Positions 9,501-15,168 of a DNA stretch of 64,000 nt are shown one piece after another. The position numbers and the translations under genes are program-made. The first letter of the stretch is position 1, and every line of letters starts with the position of its first letter. Origin of the DNA: Streptomyces olindensis (GTDB lineage: Bacteria > Actinomycetota > Actinomycetes > Streptomycetales > Streptomycetaceae); contig JJOH01000019.1 of NCBI GenBank assembly GCA_000696115.1, positions 747,739 through 811,738 on the forward strand, given 5' to 3'. The notes under the pieces were generated by a model. It was not told where the DNA came from and did no database searches. It saw only the letters and a list, made by a program, of their open reading frames with translations.

Positions 9501-12063
9501 CACCCCGGCGCAGGGGGATCGCCGAGGTGGCGGGCAGGCAGTCCTCGGCCATGGCGGACAGGACGCCGTCGGGTCCGATCTCGACGAGGGTGGTGACCCC
9601 GGTGGCATCCAGGTGGCGCAGGGCGTCGTGGAAGAGAACGGTGTCGCGGACGTGGCGCACCCAGTGGCCGGGGTCGCCGATCTCGTCCGCTGTGAGTTCC
9701 CGGCCCGTCAGGGCGGACACCAGCGGGATGCGCGGCGGCCTCGGCTCCAGGGTGGCGGCGACGGCCGCGAAGTCGGCGAGCATGCCGTCCATGTGCGCGG
9801 AGTGGAAGGCGTGGCTGACCCGCAGCCGGCGGGTCTTCCAGCCCCGGTCGGCGCAGGCGCGGGCGAGACGGTCGACGGCGTCGGCGTCCCCGGACACGAC
9901 GGTGGCGGTGGGGCCGTTGACGGCGGCCAGGTCGAGTCCGCGGATCGCGTCGGGACCGTCGAGCAGTTCCGCCACCCGGGCCGAGGCGGCCCGGACGGAG
10001 AGCATGGCTCCGCCGCCCGGCAGGGCCTGCATCAGCCCGCCCCGGGCGGCGACGAGCTTGCAGGCGTCGGGCAGGGTGAGCACTCCGGCGACGTGCGCGG
10101 CGGCGAGTTCGCCGATGGAGTGGCCCGCGACGACGTCCGGCTGGAGGCCCCAGCTCTCCAGCAGCCGGAACAGGGCGACCTCGAAGGTGAAGAGGGCCGG
10201 CTGGGCGTAGACCGTGCGGTGCAGGTCGGGGTCGTCGTCGGCGAAGAGGACGTCGCGCAGGGGGCGGTCGGTGTACGGGGCGAGGGCCGTGTCGAACGCG
10301 GCGCACAGCTCGTCGAACGCGGCGCGGAACACCGGCCATACGGCGTGCAGTTCGCGGCCCATGGCCGCCCGCTGGCTGCCCTGGCCGGCGAAGAGGTGGG
10401 CGATGCGGCCGCCACGGGGGGTGCCGCGCAGGACGCCGGGGGCGGGGGTGTCGTCGGCGAGCGCGGCGAGGCCCGCGAGCAGGGCGGCGGGGACGGTGTC
10501 CGCCCGGCCGGCCGTCGGCGCGGTGGGCAGGGCGGGGAGGACGGCGGCGCGGTACTCGAAGGCGGAGCGCGTGGTGGCGAGTGCCCGGGCGACGTCGACG
10601 GGCGGCAGCTGCCCACCGGTCTCCGTGAGGTGGGTGTGCAGGCGGCGGGCCTGGGCGCGCAGGGCGGCGGCGCTGCGGCCGGACAGCAGGAAGGGGAGCA
10701 CGCCGACGGCGGTGACCGGTGCGGGGGCGGGCTCCGCGGGCGGGGGTGTGCGGCCCGGGGGTTCGGCGACGACGACGTGGGCGTTGGCGCCGCCCATCCC
10801 GAAGGAGCTGACACCGGCGATCAGCCGTCGCCCGGTGTGCGGCCACGGCCCGCGCTCACCCTGGACGCGCAGGCCCAGTTCGGTGAGGGGGATGGCGTCG
10901 GGCGCGGCGCGGAAGTGGAGGCTGCGGGGCAGTTCGCGGTGCTGGACGCAGAGCAGTGTCTTGATCAGGCCGGTGATTCCGGCGGCGCCCTCCAGGTGGC
11001 CCACATTGGTCTTGGCGGAGCCGACGCGCAGCCGGTCCTGGCCGGTCCGGCCGGTGCCGAGGGCCGCGCCGAGGGCCGCCGCCTCGACGGGGTCGCCGAG
11101 CCGGGTTCCGGTGCCGTGCAGTTCCACGTACTGGATGTCGCCGGGGGCGACGCCGGCGCGGTCGCAGGCCAGGCGCAGCAGGTCGGCCTGTCCGTGGGTG
11201 CCGGGGGTGGTGAGGGTGCCGGTGGCGCCGTCGTTGTTGACGGCGCTGCCCAGGATCACGCCGAGGATCCGGTCGCCGTGGTCGAGGGCGTCGGAGAGCC
11301 GCTTGAGCAGGACGATGCCGCCGCCCTCGCCGCGTACGTAGCCGTCCGCGCGGGCGTCGAAGGTGTGGCTGCGGCCGGCCGGTGACAGGGCGCCGAAGGC
11401 CTCGGTGACGTCGTAGCCCTCGGCGGCGAGGTTGAGGTGCACGCCGCCGGCGAGCGCGAGGTCGGACTCGCCGCCGCGCAGGCTCTCGCAGGCCAGGTGG
11501 ACGGCCGTGAGCGAGGACGACTGGCCGGTGTCGACGGTGAGGCTGGGTCCGGTGAGGCCGAGTGTGTAGGAGACCCGGTTGGCGATGATGCCCCGGTGCA
11601 GACCGGTCGCGGTGTGCTGGCCGACGGCGTGCGGGCCGTGGCGCTGGGTGAGGCGGGCGTAGTCGTCGGCCATGGCGCCGATGAACACGCCGGTGCGGGT
11701 GCCGCCGAGGGTCGCCGGGACGGTGCCCGCGCGCTCCAGGGCCTCCCAGGTGAGTTCCAGCACCAGCCGCTGCTGCGGGTCCATGGCGGCGGCCTCGCGG
11801 GGGCCGATGCCGAAGAACGCCGGGTCGAACCGGTCGACGTGGTCGAGGAAGGCGCCCTTGCGGGTGGCGGCCCGTGTCCCGGGGCTGTCGTGCAGCTCGG
11901 GGCGGTCGGCGGGGAGGCCGGTGACGGTGTCACGGCCGTCGCGCAGCACCTGCCAGAACGCTTCCGGGGTGTCGGCCGACGGGAGACGGCACGCGGTTGC
12001 CACCACGGCGACGGCCGAGGTGCCGTCGGGTCGTGCGAGGTCCTGGGCCACCGGTTCCGACAC
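1..12063 (-). CDS. Modular type I PKS: KSQ loading module, module 1, partial module 2 (3' end beyond left edge)
   Basis: First PKS subunit; 4021 codons are visible and the frame is open to base 1. GTG start at 12063 with GGAG just upstream. Loading module: KS-like domain with Gln181 replacing the catalytic Cys (VDTGQSSSL), so KSQ, a malonyl decarboxylase; AT Ser649 (GHSIGE, HAFH, malonyl type); ACP Ser995. Module 1: KS Cys1224, AT Ser1665 (GHSVGE, HAFHS, malonyl), DH His1970/Asp2141 intact, KR with GGAGALG and Tyr2575, B-type (LAD in place of LDD), ACP Ser2763. Module 2: KS Cys2998, AT Ser3444 (malonyl), DH His3749/Asp3920, then cut. There is no N-terminal docking helix, as expected for a first subunit. 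Predicted product so far: acetate starter extended to a crotonyl-type alkene, then another acetate unit. Modules 1 and 2 are near-identical over long blocks. Confidence 0.95.
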   Translation of the reverse strand, partial: MSEPVAQDLARPDGTSAVAVVATACRLPSADTPEAFWQVLRDGRDTVTGLPADRPELHDSPGTRAATRKGAFLDHVDRFDPAFFGIGPREAAAMDPQQRLVLELTWEALERAGTVPATLGGTRTGVFIGAMADDYARLTQRHGPHAVGQHTATGLHRGIIANRVSYTLGLTGPSLTVDTGQSSSLTAVHLACESLRGGESDLALAGGVHLNLAAEGYDVTEAFGALSPAGRSHTFDARADGYVRGEGGGIVLLKRLSDALDHGDRILGVILGSAVNNDGATGTLTTPGTHGQADLLRLACDRAGVAPGDIQYVELHGTGTRLGDPVEAAALGAALGTGRTGQDRLRVGSAKTNVGHLEGAAGITGLIKTLLCVQHRELPRSLHFRAAPDAIPLTELGLRVQGERGPWPHTGRRLIAGVSSFGMGGANAHVVVAEPPGRTPPPAEPAPAPVTAVGVLPFLLSGRSAAALRAQARRLHTHLTETGGQLPPVDVARALATTRSAFEYRAAVLPALPTAPTAGRADTVPAALLAGLAALADDTPAPGVLRGTPRGGRIAHLFAGQGSQRAAMGRELHAVWPVFRAAFDELCAAFDTALAPYTDRPLRDVLFADDDPDLHRTVYAQPALFTFEVALFRLLESWGLQPDVVAGHSIGELAAAHVAGVLTLPDACKLVAARGGLMQALPGGGAMLSVRAASARVAELLDGPDAIRGLDLAAVNGPTATVVSGDADAVDRLARACADRGWKTRRLRVSHAFHSAHMDGMLADFAAVAATLEPRPPRIPLVSALTGRELTADEIGDPGHWVRHVRDTVLFHDALRHLDATGVTTLVEIGPDGVLSAMAEDCLPATSAIPLRRGATPEAREVLTAVTRAHLHGVPVDWPAVFHGTGTHHVDLPTYAFQRERHWLEGPAQAPAHPGPAPTPSALSESAVSPALPASAASSALPGSAASSALVTSGAHLGPADALALVTAEAADVLGYTDPSALETRRAFRDLGFDSISAVTLRDRLADATGLDLPSSLLFDHPTPERLAAHLRASFSGAEDPTATTAPAPDVDDPVVVVGMACRYPGGVASPEGLWELVRSGGEGVSEFPGDRGWDADLFDGDPGRSGKSYTRHGGFLHDAGDFDAEFFGISPREALAMDPQQRLVLEVSWEVLERAGVDPDALRGSRTGVYIGATTHEYGPRLADGHDGHGGHLLTGSTVSVLSGRVAYAFGLEGPAVTVDTACSSSLVALHLAAQALRNGDCTLAVAGGVTVMGSPGMFVEFSRQRGLSPDGRCKAFAEAADGTGWSEGVGLVLLERLSEARRNGHEVLAVLRGSAVNQDGASNGLTAPNGPSQQRVIRQALANAGLGAGQVDVVEAHGTGTTLGDPIEAQALLATYGREHTPERPLWLGSVKSNLGHTQAAAGVAGVIKMIEAMRHGELPPTLHVDRPTSHVDWSTGAVSLLTEPQPWPETGEVRRAAVSSFGISGTNAHVILEAAPESAEPPVVVADALPAVPWVVSARSAEGLRAQAARLREFAVGADALGVDALDVGVSLLSRAVGDYRAVVVGSDLAALTEGLARVADTPVLPAASGGGVGLLFTGQGAQWPGMGSGLSGFGVFREAFEEVCAGFDGLLSRPLGEVLCADDELVHQTEFAQAGLFAFEVAVFRLLWAWGVRPGVLVGHSVGEVAAAYCAGVWSLEDACRLVAARGRLMQALPAGGAMVSLRGGVGEVEALLAGVPQVAVAAVNGPRSVVISGAGRQVDELVARWEAAGGQARRLTVSHAFHSPLMEPMLEEFSRVTRELDYQPPRIPLVSNVTGEVVEAGTVCDPGYWVRHVREPVRFAEGVRAARSVGVSVFMEVGPSAVLSVMGQECLPDEPVTWSVLSRGPQAPAEALLAGVGAAFAAGVGVEWRQVFAGVGGRRVVLPTYAFQHRRYWLQSSSGGGDPEGLGLGGFGHGLLGAAVTVAGTDTTVITGRVSRSSHGWLAGHEIRGRVLVPGAALVEMALRAGEETGCPVLEEFTLEAPLELPVASGLQLQLTVEPLEGDGTGRRTIAVHARPGDDPTRPYSRCATGRLAPQRGGVAEDWLGAWPPPEATPVDLTDAYDELAGRGYAYGPGFQGLTGLWRAGDVRYAEVTLPDENTGSHSGSDAFGLHPALLDAALHTLLVDNEDTDLRVPFTWACVSLHATGATHLRVKAVPTGPATVEITLYDGQGGLVAEIGELTLRTLTTTDTPTTTDHLYTLRWTPQPLPATPANTTGWATLTTPAPPTDTPHPGPTTLLTGTRPHPDPTALLTGTRPHPDPTALLTDHDHHPRTVIYAPPSGIAVREAVLALLALLQQYLSEPRLTGTPLVILTRHAHALDPGDPVDPAHAALWGLARTAQTENPDRIRLLDTDDHPTHLPQALTATAPQLALRHGTLHTPHLTRLHLPGEEPGTPGTWRQDGTVLITGGAGALGSLVARHLVATHGVRHLLLTGRRGGDTPGAGELRSTLRQLGAEVTFARCDVSDREALAEVLAAVPEDRPLTAVVHAAGVLADATITSLTPEAVDAVLAPKVDAAAHLDELTRDLDLDAFVLFSSVAGLLGTPGQGNYAAANAWLDALAAHRRALGLPGQALAWGLWADTGKTGDTGQTDDTGEPGGPGGMGAALGDADLARWARAGIAPLTPALGLASLDAALRTGIPNIVPVRLDLQALRAHAGNDDVPFLLRDFVTRPVRRAAASAATPGITALTAGPAGVDEPALHAELLGLVRAEAARVLGHDSAGAIDPDQDFKALGFDSLTAVELRNRVNAAAGTRLAPTVVFNHPTPAALARHLRDELLGAAASAPAPVTRSASPSTADVDDPVVVVGMACRYPGGVASPEGLWDLVRSGGEGISEFPGDRGWDADLFDGDPGRSGKSYTRHGGFLHDAGDFDAEFFGISPREALAMDPQQRLVLEVSWEVLERAGVDPDALRGSRTGVYIGVMYHDYAPRMSTEHQEIEGYALTGNLSSVLSGRVAYAYGLEGPAVTVDTACSSSLVALHLAAQAMRDGECDRALVGGVTVMATPNTFVEFSRQRGLSPDGRCKAFAEAADGTGWSEGVGLVLLERLSEARRNGHEVLAVLRGSAVNQDGASNGLTAPNGPSQQRVIRQALANARLEAGQVDVVEGHGTGTKLGDPIEVDALLATYGREHTPERPLWLGSVKSNLGHTQAAAGVAGVIKMIEAMRHGELPPTLHVDRPSTHVDWDSGHVALLTEPQPWPETGEVRRAAVSSFGISGTNAHVILEAAPESAEPPVVVADALPAVPWVVSARSAEGLRAQAARLREFAVGADALGADALGVDALDVGVSLLSRAVGDYRAVVVGSDVEELSRSLADMAEATVTPAISSAGVGLLFTGQGAQWPGMGSGLSGFGVFREAFEEVCAGFDGLLSRPLGEVLAGSDELVHQTEFAQAGLFAFEVAVFRLLWAWGVRPGVLVGHSVGEVAAAYCAGVWSLEDACRLVAARGRLMQALPAGGAMVSLRGGVGEVEALLAGVPQVAVAAVNGPRSVVISGAGRQVDELVARWEAAGGQARRLTVSHAFHSPLMEPMLEDFREVTRQLTYNAPAIPLVSNVTGGVVEAGTVCDPGYWVRHVREPVRFAEGVRAARSVGVSVFMEVGPSAVLSVMGQECLPDEPVTWSVLSRGPQAPAEALLAGVGTAFAAGVGVEWRQVFAGVGGRRVVLPTYAFQHRRYWLQSSSGGGDPEGLGLGGFGHGLLGAAVTVAGTDTTVITGRVSRSSHGWLAGHEIRGRVLVPGAALVEMALRAGEETGCPVLEEFTLEAPLELPVASGLQLQLTVEPFDEDENGRRAVEIYARPDDDPARPYTRHATGRLAPQGDTSGEGWQGAWPPPGAIPVDLTDAYDELAGRGYAYGPGFQGLTGLWRAGDVRYAEVTLPDENTGSYSGSDAFGLHPALLDAALHALLVDGEATDVRVPFAWADVTLHATGATRLRTVVRELDESTVALTLYDGQGGLVAEIGELTLRTLTTTDTPTTTDHLYTLRWTPQPLPATPADTTGW
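2141..2185 (-). repeat. 15-bp tandem repeat, three copies (two in module 1)
   Basis: Units at 2141, 2156 and 2171 encode GADAL/GVDAL in the KS-to-AT linker of module 2. The matching place in module 1 (7478-7507) has only two units. The difference accounts for the 15-base offset step between the duplicated modules. Confidence 0.85.
5195..5299 (-). repeat. 39-bp tandem repeat in the module 1 DH-KR linker
   Basis: Two perfect 39-base units (5195-5233, 5234-5272) and a partial third encode a 13-residue Pro/Thr/His-rich unit (TALLTGTRPHPDP). They lie in the structural linker between DH and KR, where length change is probably tolerated. Confidence 0.85.
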
Positions 12064-12129
12064 GGTCCAACTCCGATCCGTCGGGCCCGGCGAGGCGCGC
12101 GGATGACCGTGCCGGGCGCTGTCGTGGTC

Positions 12130-12161
12130 ATGCTGGGCAGCGGGGCTAAAGCGGGACTAAC
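12130..12161 (-). promoter_or_regulatory. Predicted SARP-dependent promoter of the loading-module PKS
   Basis: Read on the minus strand: heptamers GTTAGTC (12155-12161) and TTTAGCC (12144-12150) with an 11-bp period, then exactly 8 bp, then -10-like CAGCAT (12130-12135). The same geometry occurs before four other genes of the cluster. Confidence 0.7.
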
Positions 12162-12187
12162 CGTGATCTGAGTGCCGTCGCGTCAGG

Positions 12188-12859
12188 TCAGGCCGGTCCG
12201 GCCGAGGTGCCGCGACGGGCCCGGCGCCGTGCGCGCAGCCGGGTGACGGCGAACCGTACGACCACCGCCAGCAGGGCGACCCCGACGACGGCGGTGAACC
12301 AGTTGGCGTACCGCTGCACGGTGTCGGCGTTGCGGCCGGCCGCGTATCCGGCGCTGAGCAGGGCGAGGTTCCACAGCAGCGTGCCGGCCGCGGTGAGGGC
12401 GACGAAGGGCAGCAGCGGCATGCGTTCGATGCCGGCCGGCAGGGAGACGTAGCTGCGGACGATGGGGACGAGCCGGCACAGCAGGACGGCCTTGGCGCCG
12501 TGGCGGTCGAACCAGCGCTCGGCCCGGTCCAGGTCGGTCTCCTGGACGAGCGGGATGCGGACGAACAGCGCCCGGGTGCGGCGCCTGCCGAGGAGCGCGC
12601 CGACGTAGTAGTGGACGACGGCTCCGACGACCGAGCCGACGGTGCTCCAGAACAGCAGGGCGAGGAAGCTGAGTTCACCCAGGCGGGCGGTGAACCCGCC
12701 GAGGAGCAGCACCAGTTCGCTGGGCACGGTGGGGAAGAGGCTCTCCAGCCCGGTGGCGACGGCCACTCCGGGGGAGCCGAGGTTCTCCATGAGGTCGGTG
12801 GCCCAGTTGCCGGGGCTGTCGGGCGGGGCGGCGGCCCACGTGAGGTGTTCGAGGATCAT
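12188..12859 (-). CDS. DedA/SNARE-associated family membrane protein
   Basis: 223-residue integral membrane protein of the DedA (VTT domain) family. ATG start at 12859 preceded by GGGAAG. The family-typical N-terminal segment (residues about 35-50: GLESLFPTVPSELVLLLGG) is followed by hydrophobic stretches near 55-80, 145-170 and 185-205, and by the conserved R-L-V-P-I-V-R-S-Y-V-S-L-P-A-G region around residues 128-145. The C-terminus is Arg-rich and cytoplasmic-like. DedA proteins are linked to undecaprenyl-phosphate/phospholipid flipping and proton-motive-force homeostasis. It lies 91 bp behind the barrel-protein gene and probably shares its transcript. A self-protection role against an ionophore is only inference. 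Confidence 0.85.
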   Translation of the reverse strand: MILEHLTWAAAPPDSPGNWATDLMENLGSPGVAVATGLESLFPTVPSELVLLLGGFTARLGELSFLALLFWSTVGSVVGAVVHYYVGALLGRRRTRALFVRIPLVQETDLDRAERWFDRHGAKAVLLCRLVPIVRSYVSLPAGIERMPLLPFVALTAAGTLLWNLALLSAGYAAGRNADTVQRYANWFTAVVGVALLAVVVRFAVTRLRARRRARRGTSAGPA

Positions 12860-12950
12860 CGCACTTCCCGGGCTCGGCTGGGTGGGCGCCGGTGACCGGC
12901 GGGCGGGACGGCCCGCCGGTCTCGGGGCGTGGTACGGGTGGTCCGCGGTG

Positions 12951-13472
12951 TCAGCCGCAGAGCTTGATGGAGTTGAGCGACTCGGTGGCGCTGACCAGGG
13001 TCCAGGTCAGTTCACCGGTCTTGCCGGCGTAGCGGCCCTTCAGGCCGGCCGCCGGAAGCTTCTGGGTCTCGCCCGCGGCCAGCCGCGTCAGGTTGACGAT
13101 GCCGGCGACCTGGATCACACCGTCGTTCAGCGTGTACTTGGCGGTGGAGAAGGAGAACAGCTCCCCCGTGGCGGGGTCCTGCTTGATGATGACGCCCTGG
13201 ATGTCGTTGGTGCCGATGCGGTTGCGGTCCTCGTCGAGCACCGCGTCCTCGGTGATGACGACGTCCCCGACGCTGGGGCCGGCCGGGGCCACGTCGGTGG
13301 TGTCGGTGGTGACGAGCTGCTCGATGAACGAGACGGTGACGCAGCCGGAGCGGGCCTTGCCGCCGGCGGGTGCCGCCTCGGCCGCACCTGCGGCGGTGCC
13401 GGCCGGTACAACGAGCGCGGCGGCCGCGAATCCGGCCACGATGAGCCGGGTGGGGAACGATGATGAGCGCAC
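12951..13472 (-). CDS. Allene-oxide-cyclase-like beta-barrel protein, candidate polyketide cyclase (Tsn15/AbyU/PyrI4 type)
   Basis: 173 residues. GTG start at 13472 chosen because GAAGGGA lies just upstream and a signal-like N-terminus follows directly. Residues 1-38 resemble a Sec signal or membrane anchor: basic start, hydrophobic LIVAGFAAAALVVPAG, then Ala-rich. The rest looks like an allene-oxide-cyclase-like barrel: alternating strands, a D-x-x-x-N-R-I-G-T-N-D turn and C-terminal LVSATESLNSIKLCG. Small barrels of this fold act as cyclases in spirotetronate (AbyU), spirotetramate (PyrI4) and tetronasin (Tsn15) pathways. Its neighbour is a flavoprotein like the Tsn11/PyrE3 partner. Family assignment is by eye; the cyclase role is inferred from context. 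Confidence 0.75.
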   Translation of the reverse strand: MRSSSFPTRLIVAGFAAAALVVPAGTAAGAAEAAPAGGKARSGCVTVSFIEQLVTTDTTDVAPAGPSVGDVVITEDAVLDEDRNRIGTNDIQGVIIKQDPATGELFSFSTAKYTLNDGVIQVAGIVNLTRLAAGETQKLPAAGLKGRYAGKTGELTWTLVSATESLNSIKLCG

Positions 13473-13554
13473 GGGTGTCCCTTCTGACGGGCGGATGTGC
13501 TGGGGGAACGGGCCGGGCGAGGCCCACGACGGCAGGCCCGGTACCGACGCGGTC

Positions 13555-13586
13555 ATGCTGTGCGATTGGCCTAAAGCCGCCCTTGG
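13555..13586 (-). promoter_or_regulatory. Predicted SARP-dependent promoter of the barrel-protein gene
   Basis: Minus strand: CCAAGGG (13580-13586) and TTTAGGC (13569-13575), 11-bp period, then 8 bp, then CAGCAT (13555-13560). The ten bases CAGCATGACC are identical to those at the loading-module PKS promoter. Confidence 0.7.
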
Positions 13587-13619
13587 TCTCGCCTGCCGGT
13601 GCGGGGCGGACGCCCCGGG

Positions 13620-15122
13620 TCAGCCGGTGGCGGCGCCGAACCAGGTGGTGAGCGCGGCCCGCAGGACGTCCTCTCCCCAGCCGGCACCGTCGTGCCAGGC
13701 GACACAGCCGTCCGGGCGCAGCAGCAGGGTGGCCGGCCAGTCCGCCACGGGCTGGGCCCGCACCACGTCGACCCGGTCCGTCCAGCCGTCCACGTCCGGC
13801 CCGCCGGTGTGGCCGGACAGGTCGAGCAGGACACCGCGGCCGCCGTGCAGGGTCTCGGCCACCGCGACCTCCCCGCTCGCGGTCTTGACGCGCGCCCGCG
13901 GCAGCCGGCGGCCCAGCAGCCGGTCCCGCTCGGGCGGCTCCGGGAAGCCCTCGTAACGCATCGGGACGGCCGGGCCGAGGTTGGTCACCAACTCGGCCAG
14001 GAACACGTTGACGTCGTCGAAGGTGAGGAACTCCGCCAGCATCTCGCGCATGTAGCGGGCCAGCGCGCGGGGGTAGAGCAGGGCGAGTTGCGCCTGGATG
14101 TTCATGCAGGCCATGCGGCCCGCCGCGTGCCGTTCCTCGTGGTAGGTGTCCAGCAGGCCCTCGGGCGCCCAGCCGTGCACCTCGGCGGCGATCTTCCAGC
14201 CGAGGTTCACCGCGTCGCCGACGGCGGTGCCGATGCCCTGGCCGTTGTACGGGTAGTGGACGTGCGCGGCGTCGCCCGCGAGGAAGACGCGGCCCTCGCG
14301 GTAGCGCTCGGCGTTGCGGGTGATGATCGAGTAGTGGCGCAGCCAGTGCGCCTCGGTCGCCTTGAGTTCCGTCCCGGTGAGCCGCCGCACGACGGCGCCC
14401 AGCTGCTCCAGGGTCGCCGGTCCGTCCTCGAACTCCGGCGGGCGGGTGGTGAACTCGGCGCTGAACACGCGCATCGTCCCGGGGTTGAGCGGGGCACCGA
14501 GGAACTGGTCGCCGTTCGGGGTGTACGACAGGCCGTACTGTTCGGGCGCCACGTCCGCGCGGTCGATCGCGACGTCGCCGACGATCCCCCGCACGATCAC
14601 CCAGTCGTCCCCGACGTAGTCGATGCCTGCCCCCTCGCGGACCAGGCTGTCCCGTCCGTCGCAGCCCACCAGGTAGCGGCACGTCAGCCGCTCCTCGCCG
14701 GAGTCCGAAACCAGGACCGCGGTGACGCGGGAGCCGTCGGGCGCCTGCTCGAAGCCGGTGAGCCGGGTGCCCCAGCGCAGGTCCACGCCGAGTTCGAGGG
14801 CCCGGTCGATGAGGGTCTTCTCCAGGCGGGACTGCAGCACCATGTGGGTCGCCTCGCGAGGCCCCGGCACCTTGTCGAAGGCCAGCGGCAGGTCGGCGAA
14901 GCGGACCTCGGGGAAGGTGACCGTGCCCTCCCGCAGCCCGTCGGCGAGGCCCCGCTGGTCCAGCAGTTCCAGGGTGCCCGCGTTGATCGCCATGGCCGGC
15001 GCCTCGAGGCGCTGTGCGGGATGGGGGTCCACGAGGACCGCGGGGACGTCTCGCATGGCCAGTTCGCAGGCGAGCATCAGACCGGCGGGCCCGGCTCCCA
15101 CGACGACGACCGGCTCACTCAT
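13620..15122 (-). CDS. FAD-dependent oxidoreductase of the aromatic-hydroxylase (PHBH-like) family, candidate cyclase
   Basis: 500 residues. ATG start at 15122, with GAAGGAG 7 bases upstream; a longer in-frame extension has no such site. FAD motifs: GAGPAG at residues 9-14, GCDGRDSLVR near 160, and GDAAH followed by YPYNGQGIGTAVGDAVNLGWK near 280-310, then a thioredoxin-like C-terminal domain. Sequence class is group A flavin monooxygenase. In pyrroindomycin (PyrE3) and tetronasin (Tsn11), members of this class catalyse [4+2]-type cyclisation rather than oxygenation. It starts 46 bp after the terminal PKS module gene, so the two are probably co-transcribed, and the barrel protein is the next gene. 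A classical hydroxylase is the alternative. Confidence 0.85.
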   Translation of the reverse strand: MSEPVVVVGAGPAGLMLACELAMRDVPAVLVDPHPAQRLEAPAMAINAGTLELLDQRGLADGLREGTVTFPEVRFADLPLAFDKVPGPREATHMVLQSRLEKTLIDRALELGVDLRWGTRLTGFEQAPDGSRVTAVLVSDSGEERLTCRYLVGCDGRDSLVREGAGIDYVGDDWVIVRGIVGDVAIDRADVAPEQYGLSYTPNGDQFLGAPLNPGTMRVFSAEFTTRPPEFEDGPATLEQLGAVVRRLTGTELKATEAHWLRHYSIITRNAERYREGRVFLAGDAAHVHYPYNGQGIGTAVGDAVNLGWKIAAEVHGWAPEGLLDTYHEERHAAGRMACMNIQAQLALLYPRALARYMREMLAEFLTFDDVNVFLAELVTNLGPAVPMRYEGFPEPPERDRLLGRRLPRARVKTASGEVAVAETLHGGRGVLLDLSGHTGGPDVDGWTDRVDVVRAQPVADWPATLLLRPDGCVAWHDGAGWGEDVLRAALTTWFGAATG

Positions 15123-15168
15123 GACAGGGCTCCTTCGGGAAGAACGTAGGTCGGTACGGGCGCGTCGT

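Noticed and set aside
12120..12131. ATG at 12131 inside CAGCATGACC as an alternative start for a protein upstream of the loading-module PKS
   Set aside because: It is in another frame from the PKS, and the same CAGCATG occurs at fixed spacing from repeats at other promoters, so it reads better as a -10 region.
13473..13556. Upstream ATG at 13556 for the barrel protein (28 extra residues)
   Set aside because: It falls inside the predicted -10 element, has no ribosome site, and the signal-like N-terminus begins at the GTG with GAAGGGA.
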